Below, piece by piece: positions 36,719 through 45,581 of a stretch of DNA of 64,000 bases. Position 1 is the first letter of the stretch. Each line of letters begins with the position of its first letter. The position numbers were made by a program, and so were the translations under genes. The stretch spans positions 53,222-117,221 of the forward strand of contig JBBJNV010000012.1 in assembly GCA_037721215.1 (NCBI GenBank), written 5' to 3'. This DNA comes from Gemmatimonadaceae bacterium (GTDB taxonomy: Bacteria; Gemmatimonadota; Gemmatimonadetes; Gemmatimonadales; Gemmatimonadaceae). The notes under the pieces are model-generated. The model saw only the letters and a program-made list of their open reading frames with translations, searched no databases and was not told where the DNA came from.

Positions 36719-37879
36719 TCACAGCAATTCCTGTTTCGCGGGTTCACGCCCGTCCGCAAATCGAAGCGGGCTTAGTGCGGAGACATCGATTGCGGTTTCC
36801 TGCCCGCAAATGACTTCGGCCAGCAGCTGACCCAGAGCGGGCGCGTGCATCACGCCATGACCCGACGAGCCATTCACCAGCCAGAAATTATCGCACTCTG
36901 CCGATCTACCAAGAATCGCATGACTGTCGGGCGACATCTCGTAGAGTCCTCCGTAGCAGGAATTTCTGTCGATCTGGATTTCTCGCAATGCAGGGATGCG
37001 CTCACGCGTTCGTCTTGAGACCTCGTCAATCCAGGAATCGTCGACTGTCGTTACGAACGGCGCGCCCGCTACGCCGGGCGAAGGCCACGCCAGCAGCACG
37101 CGCCCATCGCGCACGCGCAGGTGGAATCCGTCGTCGAGAAAGATCGTCATCGGCATCCGGACGGGGAGCAGATCGCACGCCTCGGTGAACGCCACCTGGC
37201 GACGAAGGGCTGTAACCGGGAGGACGACCCCCGCAAGCGAGGCAACGCCTGCTGCCCATGGGCCCGCAGCGTTGACGATTTGCTCCACGGCAATCTCACC
37301 ATGAGATGTCAGTACAGTTACGGCGCGTCCATCGCTGCCTCGCTTGACACCGACAACTGATGTGTTCCACCAGACTCGAACACCAAGCCGGGCCGCCGCT
37401 GTGAGGTAGCCCTCGAGTATTTCGAGGGGCCTGATGAATCCGTCCGTCGGGCAGTACGCACCCCCCACGATTCCGTCGAGAGAGACAGCGGGGTTTATCG
37501 CCGCAATGTCGGGCAGCGTTACTCCTCTCGCTTCATGGACGCCTTCGGCGATCTGAACCTGTCGTGCATCGTTGAGCGCACGCAACTGCGCATCGTTGCC
37601 GGCCAGCCACAGGTATCCGGCTTGTATGTATCCCGGATCGACACCAGTATCATCGCGAAAGCGAAGAAGCAGTTCACGGGACAACAGCGAGAGCCGGACG
37701 TTGACACGCGTCGAGAACTGTGCCCTGAACCCACCGGTTGCCCTGCCTGTACTTCCTGCCCCGCGACCCGGCGATCCATCGACGACGACAATATCCCGCA
37801 CTCCTTTACGGGCAAGGTGGCAGGCGACGCTCGCGCCGATGACGCCCCCGCCAATTATCAAGACAGCGGCCGACTTCAT
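36719..37879 (-). CDS. FAD-dependent amino-acid/sarcosine oxidase-like oxidoreductase (DAO family)
   Basis: The ATG at 37879 opens MKSAAVLIIGGGVIGASVAC, the FAD-binding GxGxxG strand; the 26 extra codons upstream are not conserved-looking. DAO-family marks include STGRATGGFRAQFST, VNAAGPWAA, and a closing NGSSGHGVMHAPALGQLLAE. The 386-residue size fits SoxB/glycine-oxidase-like enzymes that deaminate small N-methyl or amino acids, giving H2O2. No partner gene is nearby, so the substrate is open. Confidence 0.82.
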   Translation of the reverse strand: MKSAAVLIIGGGVIGASVACHLARKGVRDIVVVDGSPGRGAGSTGRATGGFRAQFSTRVNVRLSLLSRELLLRFRDDTGVDPGYIQAGYLWLAGNDAQLRALNDARQVQIAEGVHEARGVTLPDIAAINPAVSLDGIVGGAYCPTDGFIRPLEILEGYLTAAARLGVRVWWNTSVVGVKRGSDGRAVTVLTSHGEIAVEQIVNAAGPWAAGVASLAGVVLPVTALRRQVAFTEACDLLPVRMPMTIFLDDGFHLRVRDGRVLLAWPSPGVAGAPFVTTVDDSWIDEVSRRTRERIPALREIQIDRNSCYGGLYEMSPDSHAILGRSAECDNFWLVNGSSGHGVMHAPALGQLLAEVICGQETAIDVSALSPLRFADGREPAKQELL

Positions 37880-38160
37880 ATGCTCAACGCGACATTGCTG
37901 CGCGGAACGCAGGAACTTCCGAGCAGCACACGCGGGTGGATCGAAGATCGCATACACCCGGGACCAACCGGAATGGAGCTCTACTCATTGGCTGGCTCTC
38001 GTCTCATGCATTCAATTACCTGTCTGCTGCGACCGATTCGCCTGTCATCATTCTTCAATGGACATTGATATGGCTTCCAACGCAATTCGGTATCAGGTAT
38101 TCTGTTGCCGGCACCCTGCAAGGCCGCGTACCTCGTGATTACGTGGAATGGAGGTCGCCC

Positions 38161-39201
38161 ATGAAGCGGCTGCTCGCGATCGCTGTGGTGTTGATGTTGC
38201 TAGCGGCGCTCCACGCAAGTCGCCCGGTCACATTGCCGCTCGTTGCCGGCTGCATGATCGCGGCTCTCTCGTGGCCACTGCTCCGACGCCTTGAAAAAAG
38301 AATTCCACCATGGGCAGCTCTGCTGCTTACCATTCTCGCCGTCACGTCGGTGATCGTGGCACTGGTGGCTGCCCTGGGCTGGAGCGCCACCACGATAGGA
38401 CGGGACCTTCAACAGCAGAGCGACCGCATCGCCTCGCTTCAATCTCAAATCAGCGCGTTCACTGAGCGTTTTGGAGTCACCCTTCCAGAATTTGGCAGCG
38501 GCGCTGAGCAAATCGGCAAGACCGAAAATGGAGAGAAAGGTGCAACCCATGGACTCGCAACGGCGATCGCGGGTGTGCTGTTCACTACGTTCGGATACCT
38601 CGCGCTGTCTATGGGATTCGCAGCTCTTGCGCTGGCCGAGCGGCGAGATGCCGCTGAGAAAATTCGCATCAGGTTTCCTAAGCAGAAGGCAGACACGCTG
38701 ATCGGTATCTCTGCGAAAATCGGCACTGCAGCTCGGCAGTACTTCCGGGCCAAGTCCATCACGAGTGTCATTGCCGGCGTCATGACCGGTGTCATCGCGT
38801 TGGCCTTCGGGCTCAAGTTCGCGCTGATATGGGCACTGCTGGCGTTTCTTCTGGAGTACATCCCGACGATCGGATCGCTGCTGTCAGTCGTGCCGCCAGT
38901 GATTTACGCATTTGTCCAGTTCAATGGATTCGGGCAACCCCTTGGAATGCTTGCTGCGTTGACGGTGGCACAGCTCTTTCTCGGGAACTACATAGATCCG
39001 CGTCTCGAGGGCCGATTACTCAACGTCTCACCTCTCGTGGTGCTTTTTTCGATTGTCTTCTGGGGGTGGCTGTGGGGTCCCGCCGGCGCGCTGCTTGGCG
39101 TCCCGATAACCGTCGCCATCACGATTGTTACTCGTCAGTTCGAGGAGACACGGTGGATCTGGGCGCTTCTTTCCGACCCTGCTGACAAGCATGATGACTA
39201 G
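38161..39201 (+). CDS. AI-2E-family (PF01594) transporter/permease
   Basis: The start is an ATG with GGAGG eight bases upstream (38161); the longer frame was rejected. The 346-residue protein has about seven to eight hydrophobic helices. The family's extracellular amphipathic region lies around 80-130 and the conserved core is FLLEYIPTIGSLLSVVPPV with FLGNYIDPRLEG. Members export signalling or small molecules, or act as Na+/H+ antiporters. It is followed 125 bp later by cphA; any link is unproved. Confidence 0.85.
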   Translation: MKRLLAIAVVLMLLAALHASRPVTLPLVAGCMIAALSWPLLRRLEKRIPPWAALLLTILAVTSVIVALVAALGWSATTIGRDLQQQSDRIASLQSQISAFTERFGVTLPEFGSGAEQIGKTENGEKGATHGLATAIAGVLFTTFGYLALSMGFAALALAERRDAAEKIRIRFPKQKADTLIGISAKIGTAARQYFRAKSITSVIAGVMTGVIALAFGLKFALIWALLAFLLEYIPTIGSLLSVVPPVIYAFVQFNGFGQPLGMLAALTVAQLFLGNYIDPRLEGRLLNVSPLVVLFSIVFWGWLWGPAGALLGVPITVAITIVTRQFEETRWIWALLSDPADKHDD

Positions 39202-39326
39202 TGAATGCATCGCGTACTGCTCGCTGCGGATCGCAGGCTGCCGGATAGCTGCAGCCAGTGTCGTCGTGTCCCCTTCTCCGATCTGTCATGAGGTGCGATT
39301 TTGAACACCTGCCCTCTGCCCTCCCC

Positions 39327-42032
39327 ATGACTCAGCACCTGGCTTCCCCGGAAATGGAACCCCCTGTAGCTCACGAACCCGTGACGCCCGATTCCGTCGG
39401 TCTCGACCCTGATGCATTGCAGGTCACCCGCCTGCGAGCGCTCCGCGGCCCGAACTACTGGCGCCTCGCGCCCGTCATTGCCTGTGATATTCGCCTCGGA
39501 TCACTCGAGAAAGTCACCTCGGCTGACATCCCCGGTTTCGCTGCACAGCTGATTTCCATTCTTCCTTCGCTCGAATCGCACAAGTGCACCCGTGGCAAGC
39601 GCGGTGGTTTCATCGAGCGACTGCATGAGGGAACACACATCCCTCACATACTCGAGCACATCGCCCTTGAGCTACAATCGCTCATCGGCCACGACGTCAG
39701 CTTCGGCCGTGTGGTGGCATCGGGTGACGAGGGAGTCTGGTGGCTGATCATTGCGTACGAGGAAGAAGAGACCGGCCTGCGCGCAATGCGCGACGCCGTG
39801 AGGATTGTCCGCGCGTGTATTGCCGGCGAGGAAATCGACATCGACGCGACAGTCAACTCGCTGTTGTCGCTCTATGAATCATCCCGGCTCGGTCCTTCAA
39901 CGAATTCGATTGTCGAGGAAGCACGACGACGGGGCATTCCCGTCCGCCGGCTCAACAAGTACTCGCTGGTGCAACTCGGCCTCGGACGAAACCTGCACCG
40001 CATTCAGGCGACCCTTTCCGATTCCACAAGCGCCATCGGTGTGGAAATAGCGCAGGATAAGGACGACACGAAGCGCGTCCTCGAAAACATCGGACTGCCG
40101 GTGCCGAAAGGCGACGTAGCACGCACCCTCGACGGCGCACTTGATGTTGCCGCCGAGATCGGCTACCCGGTTATCCTCAAGCCGATTGCGGCGAATCACG
40201 GTCGCGGAATATCCGGGCGAATAGGCGATGCCGGCGAGCTGCGCGCATCGTGGGACAGGTCAGCAGCCTATGGCGGCCGCATTGTCGTTGAACAATTCGC
40301 CGAGGGCAACGATCACCGGGTCCTGGTGGTGAATGGGAAAGTCGTAGCGGCAGCTGAGCGCGTAGCTGCGCATGTTGTCGGCGACGGAAAGCGGACTGTG
40401 AACGAGCTGATCGAGGAGGGCAACCGTGACCCGCGTCGCGGAATCGGGCATACGAGAATGCTGACGCGCCTTCCAAACGACGTGACGACGATCGAGCATC
40501 TGGCACTCGCTGGCCGAACGCTTGAGACGGTACCGGATGACGGTCAGTTCGTGCCGTTACGTGCCACCGCCAATCTTTCCACCGGCGGCACGTCGATCGA
40601 TCGCACCGATGAGATGCACCCCGACAACATCACAGCGTGCGAGATGGCCGCGGGCGTGATCGGCCTCGATATCGCCGGCATCGATATTCTGACGCCGGAT
40701 ATTTCTGTGCCCTTCCGTGAAAACCGAAGCGTCATCATCGAAGTGAATGCCGGCCCCGGCATCAGGATGCATACCCATCCTGCCGAAGGACATCCGAGGA
40801 ACGTCGCTGCGCCTATCATCGACATGCTGTACCCGCCAGGAGTCGAAGCGACCATTCCTGTGATCGCTGTAACCGGAACGAACGGCAAGACGACGACGAC
40901 ACGTCTCATCGCGCATCTCTTCCGCGTGAGTGAGAACGTCGTCGGCTTCACTACCACCGACGGCACCTATCTCGGCAGCCGACTCGTCATCGAAGGCGAT
41001 ATGACAGGCCCGTTCTCGGCGAACATCATCCTGTCGAATCCCACCGTCGACATTGCGGTACTTGAAACCGCGCGCGGAGGTATTCTGCGCGCCGGCCTTG
41101 GATTCGATGAGGCGGATGTTGGGGTAGTCCTCAATGTCAGCGCCGATCACCTGGGGCTGCGGGGAATTCACACTGTCGAGCAGCTTGCCGACGTCAAGAG
41201 TGTGATACCGGCGGTGGTAAAGCGTGAAGGCCACGCAGTGCTCAATGCCGACGATCCACTGGTGTACGCGATGCGCGACCGGACAATGGCCGATATCGTT
41301 CTTTTCTCGACAAGGCCTGAAGGCGAGAGTGACGAGTTCGAGCTGCACCTCTCACGCAACGGCATCGGCGCGCGGATCGAGAAAGACACTTTCGTCATTC
41401 GCCGCGGGCGGTTGCGCATTCCTATCGCTCCCGTGCGCGATGTTCCGTTGATGATGGGCGGGGCCGCGCGTTTCCAGCGCGAGAACATTCTCGCCGCGAT
41501 CGCTACGGCGTACGTGCAGGGTATGCGGTATGACGATATCCGGGCCGGACTGTTGTCGTTCTTCCCTTCACCGTCGCTGACGCCGGGCCGGCTGAACCTG
41601 ATGCGGTTTGGTGTGGGACGCGTGCTGGTGGACTACGCTCACAACGCTGCGGCAATCGCCGGCCTGATGGAGTTTGTGCACGGGATCGACGCTACCCGTC
41701 GCATTGGGATTCTCACCGCCCCCGGCGACCGGCGCGACGAGGATCTTCGAAATGTCGGACGCCTGTCAGCGAGTCTCGATTACGTCATCGTTCGCGAGGA
41801 CAAGTACCGCCGTGGCCGGGAGACCGGCGACACTGCGAGGCTCATTATCGAGGGGCTGCGCGAAGCCGGGATGCACGAGGATCAAATGGAAATCATTTAC
41901 GAGGAAGCGGAGAGTCTCAAGCGGGCACTCGATATGATGAAAGAGGGCGATCTTGTTTTCGTGCTCGCCGATAACGTCCCAGCAGTGCTCGACCAGATTC
42001 GCGCACTTTCCGCAGAGCATACCGCCCTGTAA
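39327..42032 (+). CDS. cphA: Cyanophycin synthetase
   Basis: CphA polymerises Asp and Arg into cyanophycin, a nitrogen store, using ATP. The order is N-terminal domain (about 30-180, with PGFAAQLISILPSLESHKC), ATP-grasp domain (YPVILKPIAANHGRGISGRI; VEVNAGPGIRMHTHPAE) and Mur-ligase-like domain (VIAVTGTNGKTTTTRLIAHL; later VDYAHNAAAIAGL). At about 900 residues it is full-length. Starts at 39327 (MTQHLASPEM) or 39354 are both possible, and none has a strong ribosome site. The next gene begins 3 bp after the stop. Confidence 0.92.
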   Translation: MTQHLASPEMEPPVAHEPVTPDSVGLDPDALQVTRLRALRGPNYWRLAPVIACDIRLGSLEKVTSADIPGFAAQLISILPSLESHKCTRGKRGGFIERLHEGTHIPHILEHIALELQSLIGHDVSFGRVVASGDEGVWWLIIAYEEEETGLRAMRDAVRIVRACIAGEEIDIDATVNSLLSLYESSRLGPSTNSIVEEARRRGIPVRRLNKYSLVQLGLGRNLHRIQATLSDSTSAIGVEIAQDKDDTKRVLENIGLPVPKGDVARTLDGALDVAAEIGYPVILKPIAANHGRGISGRIGDAGELRASWDRSAAYGGRIVVEQFAEGNDHRVLVVNGKVVAAAERVAAHVVGDGKRTVNELIEEGNRDPRRGIGHTRMLTRLPNDVTTIEHLALAGRTLETVPDDGQFVPLRATANLSTGGTSIDRTDEMHPDNITACEMAAGVIGLDIAGIDILTPDISVPFRENRSVIIEVNAGPGIRMHTHPAEGHPRNVAAPIIDMLYPPGVEATIPVIAVTGTNGKTTTTRLIAHLFRVSENVVGFTTTDGTYLGSRLVIEGDMTGPFSANIILSNPTVDIAVLETARGGILRAGLGFDEADVGVVLNVSADHLGLRGIHTVEQLADVKSVIPAVVKREGHAVLNADDPLVYAMRDRTMADIVLFSTRPEGESDEFELHLSRNGIGARIEKDTFVIRRGRLRIPIAPVRDVPLMMGGAARFQRENILAAIATAYVQGMRYDDIRAGLLSFFPSPSLTPGRLNLMRFGVGRVLVDYAHNAAAIAGLMEFVHGIDATRRIGILTAPGDRRDEDLRNVGRLSASLDYVIVREDKYRRGRETGDTARLIIEGLREAGMHEDQMEIIYEEAESLKRALDMMKEGDLVFVLADNVPAVLDQIRALSAEHTAL

Positions 42033-42035
42033 TTG

Positions 42036-43103
42036 ATGGACAATCCGGATCCGGAAGCCGAAATTCGCATGATCACGCTTCATTCCACGCGTGGCGCGAA
42101 TTTCTGGTCGCGGCACCCGGTGATGCGGATGGATCTCGCCGTCGGGGCGTACGAAGATATTTCATCGGCCGATGTTCCCGGGTTTACCGAAACACTGGTG
42201 GCGGCCATGCCGGGTCTCGAGGAGCATCGATGCAGTATCGGCGAGCGGGGAGGCTTTATCACGCGCCTCCATCGGGGCACGTACGCCGCGCATATCGTGG
42301 AGCATGTAGCGCTCGAGCTGCAATCGATGATCGGCCACGACGTGGGATTCGGACGCACACGGGGTGGTGACAATCCCGACGAGTACACACTCGTGTTCGA
42401 GCACATGCACGAGCCGGTGGGACTGCGCGCCGCGGCACTCGCCCTCGAAACAGTGCAACAGGCATTTGCGGGAACGTTGCACGGCGTGGCTCACGCGGTC
42501 GCGGAGCTGCAGTCGCTCGCGTCGAAGCCCGATGTTCCGTTGTTGCACCAGCATGTGTTATGCGGAATTACAGGCGGGTCGGACAGAGCGGCCACACGCG
42601 ACGAGATAGTGCGTCGTGGTTTCGGCAGTGATGAACTGATTCTCGATGTTTCGCCGGCGTACCTGCTTCAGGCGGGGCTTCCGTATTCCAGGTCGGATAT
42701 CGCAATAGTGCTCGACGCGGTGCTCACCGATGTACCCGAGCGTTACCGCGAGGAAGAGCGCGCCCAGCGGCTCGTCGCAACGGTCGCGGATGCTGTCCAT
42801 CCCGGAGGAGTCGTAATTGTCCCAGCCAAGGAGTGGGAAGTTCAGGACATGGTGCGCAAGGCAGGGTGCTGTGTTGCGATCTTCGCGATTAACGCCGACG
42901 TAACGCAGCGCGACAAGCGCGTGGCGCGTGCGGTTGCTCTTGTCGAGGGAGGCCGAATAGTGCATGAGACTCGCGGTCGCGTTACCGAGATTGGAACTGT
43001 GCGGGATGATGCTCCCCTGGCGGCACAAGTGGCAGGTGCGCTTGCCGCATTCACGCTGGATGAGCTCCACCCACAGCCTGCCGCAGCCGCGGCAGCAACA
43101 TAG
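42036..43103 (+). CDS. Stand-alone CphA N-terminal-domain protein
   Basis: Residues 1-160 repeat the cyanophycin synthetase N-domain (SSADVPGFTETLVAAMPGLE; ERGGFITRLHRGTYAAHIVE; HVALELQSMIGHDVGFGRT). The protein then departs into a roughly 200-residue alpha/beta region with no ATP-grasp or Mur motif (IAIVLDAVLTDVPERYREEE; VVIVPAKEWEVQDMV; VARAVALVEGGRIVHETRG). That C-terminal part resembles a truncated Mur-like C-domain but I cannot name it. It is packed between cphA and cphB, so a non-catalytic or priming subunit in cyanophycin metabolism is a reasonable inference. The ATG at 42036 is preferred over a TTG one codon earlier. Confidence 0.75.
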   Translation: MDNPDPEAEIRMITLHSTRGANFWSRHPVMRMDLAVGAYEDISSADVPGFTETLVAAMPGLEEHRCSIGERGGFITRLHRGTYAAHIVEHVALELQSMIGHDVGFGRTRGGDNPDEYTLVFEHMHEPVGLRAAALALETVQQAFAGTLHGVAHAVAELQSLASKPDVPLLHQHVLCGITGGSDRAATRDEIVRRGFGSDELILDVSPAYLLQAGLPYSRSDIAIVLDAVLTDVPERYREEERAQRLVATVADAVHPGGVVIVPAKEWEVQDMVRKAGCCVAIFAINADVTQRDKRVARAVALVEGGRIVHETRGRVTEIGTVRDDAPLAAQVAGALAAFTLDELHPQPAAAAAAT

Positions 43104-43105
43104 GT

Positions 43106-44026
43106 ATTCCGATTCCGACTGATTCAATCCGCCCGATACCGCCGTCGAAAAACACCGCGGCAGAGACGCTCGCCGCGATCGACGGCAAGCCGGTTATCGA
43201 ACGGGCGGGCACACTGGTACTCATCGGTGGTGCATGTACGCCCGATGGCGACGCACTCGGCTCGTTTATACAGCTGGCCGCGGAATCGAACGAAAAAGGT
43301 CCGATCGTCGCCATCACTTCGGCGTCGAGTGATGTAAGAGGCAGCGCCAGGCACTGGAAGAAGGATTTGCGAAGTGCCAAAGCCGGCGATGCGGTTTTTC
43401 CTATCATCGAAAGCCGACAGGACGCGGCGAACGCGCGGACGGTTCAGCTCATAAAAGATTCAAAAGGGATATTCCTCGGCGGCGGAAGCCAGATCAAGCT
43501 CATCAGCACGCTCAGCGGTACACCGGTTGGCGATGCCATATGGGACCATTACGTGAATGGCGGCACCGTCTGCGGTACCAGCGCCGGAGCTGCAGCGCTC
43601 ACGGAATTGACGCTCGCCGGCAATGAGGTTGATGAAGACGGCAATCTCGTCGAGCAATACATCGGACCCGGGCTCGGATTACTCGACTTCAAGACGATCA
43701 TCGACACGCATTTTTCTCAGCGGCGGCGGCTGTACAGATTGTTCGTCGCCATCGCTGGTTACCCGGACATCATGGGGCTGGGCATCGACGAAGACACCGC
43801 AATGATCGTCAGGGGTGAAGTCGGGAAGATCGTCGGGCGAGGCGGTGTGACATTTGTCGACGGACGCACCGTGAAGTACGACAATGCCGAGGAGGTGACG
43901 AAAGGCCGCCAGCTCACATTGAGCGCGCTCAGGGTGGGAATGATTGGAACCGGATACACGTTCAATCTGAGGGAGCGGGAGCTGGAGGCAGCGATGATCG
44001 GTTCCGCCATCGCTCAGGTGCCGTAG
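43106..44026 (+). CDS. cphB: Cyanophycinase with no canonical start codon at the expected place
   Basis: This serine exopeptidase of the S51 family cuts cyanophycin to beta-Asp-Arg dipeptides. The nucleophile is in GGTVCGTSAGAAALTE; DTHFSQRRRLYRLF holds the His region. The family N-terminus (GTLVLIGGACTPDGDALGSF; PIVAITSASSDVRGS) is encoded in frame upstream of the first ATG/GTG/TTG, which is the TTG at 43367. That TTG would delete about 75 conserved residues. The frame is open back to 43064, and only ATA/ATT codons lie near the expected start, just after the previous stop. I set the start at the ATT at 43106 as a placeholder. A rare start, coupling or a base error are possible. The 3' end overlaps the opposing Uma2 gene. 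Confidence 0.8.
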   Translation: MPIPTDSIRPIPPSKNTAAETLAAIDGKPVIERAGTLVLIGGACTPDGDALGSFIQLAAESNEKGPIVAITSASSDVRGSARHWKKDLRSAKAGDAVFPIIESRQDAANARTVQLIKDSKGIFLGGGSQIKLISTLSGTPVGDAIWDHYVNGGTVCGTSAGAAALTELTLAGNEVDEDGNLVEQYIGPGLGLLDFKTIIDTHFSQRRRLYRLFVAIAGYPDIMGLGIDEDTAMIVRGEVGKIVGRGGVTFVDGRTVKYDNAEEVTKGRQLTLSALRVGMIGTGYTFNLRERELEAAMIGSAIAQVP

Positions 44027-44583
44027 TCGTCACCATCAATGTCCCGGAATATTTCGCCCAGGTCTATCACGATCTCTGACGTCAGACCGCTCGGGCGCCA
44101 TGTCAGGCTTTGTTCCGCACTCAGGCCCTGGGCCTGACCCCGCTTCCACACCTCGACGGAGCGGTTGCGCGGGTCCACCAGCCAGTATTCCTCAACGCCG
44201 AGTGCCAGATATGCAGCTCGCTTCACTTCGCGGTCGTATATGCGGGATGATGGGCTTATCACTTCGACCGCAAGCCACCAGCCACTGATATCCCCCCAGT
44301 GTGTTCCCGGGGGAAATGATGCCGGCGAAACGAGAATGTCCGGTTGAAGCTGAGTGGTCTTTCCACGCTGGATAGCTCCGACCGCCACTACCTGCGCCAA
44401 ACGGCCTCCGTCCAGCGCATCCATCAGCATATACACCAGTCGCGTCGCCACCACTTGATGCATGTTCGACGGCGCCGGAGTCACGAGCAATATCCCTTCG
44501 AGCAACTCGTACCGGTTGCCGTCGTCAGGAAAATCGTCGAGCATGTCAATCGTGAACCGCGGAACGTCGAGCGCCATTCCCAT
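44014..44583 (-). CDS. Uma2-family (DUF820) PD-(D/E)XK nuclease-like protein
   Basis: The core has the Uma2 nuclease pattern: a strand with QPDILVSPASF (Asp), then WLAVEVISPSSRIYDREVKR (Glu-x-Val and the later Lys), and YLALGVEEYWLVDPRN. The length of about 190 residues is normal. MGMALDVPRFT at 44583 (or the Met two codons on) suits the family better than the longer frame from 44658. Uma2 proteins are common, multi-copy and of unknown role. It is convergent with cphB, overlapping it by 13 bp. Confidence 0.85.
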   Translation of the reverse strand: MGMALDVPRFTIDMLDDFPDDGNRYELLEGILLVTPAPSNMHQVVATRLVYMLMDALDGGRLAQVVAVGAIQRGKTTQLQPDILVSPASFPPGTHWGDISGWWLAVEVISPSSRIYDREVKRAAYLALGVEEYWLVDPRNRSVEVWKRGQAQGLSAEQSLTWRPSGLTSEIVIDLGEIFRDIDGDDYGT

Positions 44584-44706
44584 AGTCTGAATCCTCGGCA
44601 GGCAGAGCCGCAAGTGGACATCCGCGATTGTAATGATCGCATCCCCGGCGAACATCACCGTTTCATTTCAAGGCTCATTGTCGCCGGGCATTGTCGCTTA
44701 TGAGCG

Positions 44707-45501
44707 CTACTCGTACATCGCGGCCAGATCCGCCGCTGCGAGTTCTGTAAGCAGACCCCCGATCCGCCGAGTGACCCCATCGAGAAACAGCGCGCCATTC
44801 TCTGCCGTTGCCCGGGCGGGATTGCCTGTCCCCGTGTCGTCGGAAACGCTGGTCCACTGCCGAGGTGCCCATGCCCATCCGTCACGCAGGCCACTGACCT
44901 TGAACTTCCTCGCGTGCCCATCCCCGGCCTCGGATATCGGCAGCAAGGTTTCCGGACTGATAGACATCATCACGCTCGTTTCAAGCTCTCCCGCATGGTC
45001 GCCGGGCTCGGCGAAATACGACTTCGGATCGATGCAGTTCCACCAGTTCACGGTACAGATGAACACACTGCATGCAGGCTGAAGCTCGCGAATCATCTGC
45101 CGGAAGTCATTGCCGCCGTGACTGTTCACGATGACGAGCTTTCTGATGCCCTGCTTCTCGAGCGAATGCGCTATGTCGGCGAGCAGCGCAGCCTGCGTAC
45201 TCGGATTCATGTTGAGACACAGCTTGATGTCCAGCTGACCGGTGTTTACACCAAACGGCACCACCGGAAGTACGATGACCTTCGTACCTGCATCCCATGC
45301 GTGCCGCGCTGCTTCTCCTGCGACATACGCGGCTTCGACATTGTCGGTACCGTAAGGCAGATGGTAGTTGTGCGCCTCGGTCGCACCCCAAGGCAGGACA
45401 GCGACTTCATACGGCGTGTCGCGCACAGTTTTCCATGTGGTCTGCGCGAGAATATAGGGTTTGCCTGCCACTGAAAGGGACTCGCGGATTGAGGAATTCA
45501 C
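44707..45501 (-). CDS. Creatininase-family amidohydrolase
   Basis: The 264-residue protein has the metal-site blocks of the family: VLPWGATEAHNYHLPYGTD (Glu, His, Asp), IVNSHGGNDF and EPGDHAGELETS. Creatininase-fold enzymes open cyclic amides or formamides using Zn/Mn; relatives include MftE, which trims mycofactocin peptides, and riboflavin/F420-pathway hydrolases. It stands 45 bp from Uma2, with no pathway genes next to it. The substrate cannot be called. Confidence 0.82.
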   Translation of the reverse strand: MNSSIRESLSVAGKPYILAQTTWKTVRDTPYEVAVLPWGATEAHNYHLPYGTDNVEAAYVAGEAARHAWDAGTKVIVLPVVPFGVNTGQLDIKLCLNMNPSTQAALLADIAHSLEKQGIRKLVIVNSHGGNDFRQMIRELQPACSVFICTVNWWNCIDPKSYFAEPGDHAGELETSVMMSISPETLLPISEAGDGHARKFKVSGLRDGWAWAPRQWTSVSDDTGTGNPARATAENGALFLDGVTRRIGGLLTELAAADLAAMYE

Positions 45502-45581
45502 GATGCTCGTGAACGCCGGAATGACCCGCCCGACGCCGAAGACAAGTTAGCGCGCCCTCTTTGCACGCCGGAAGCGGTCCG

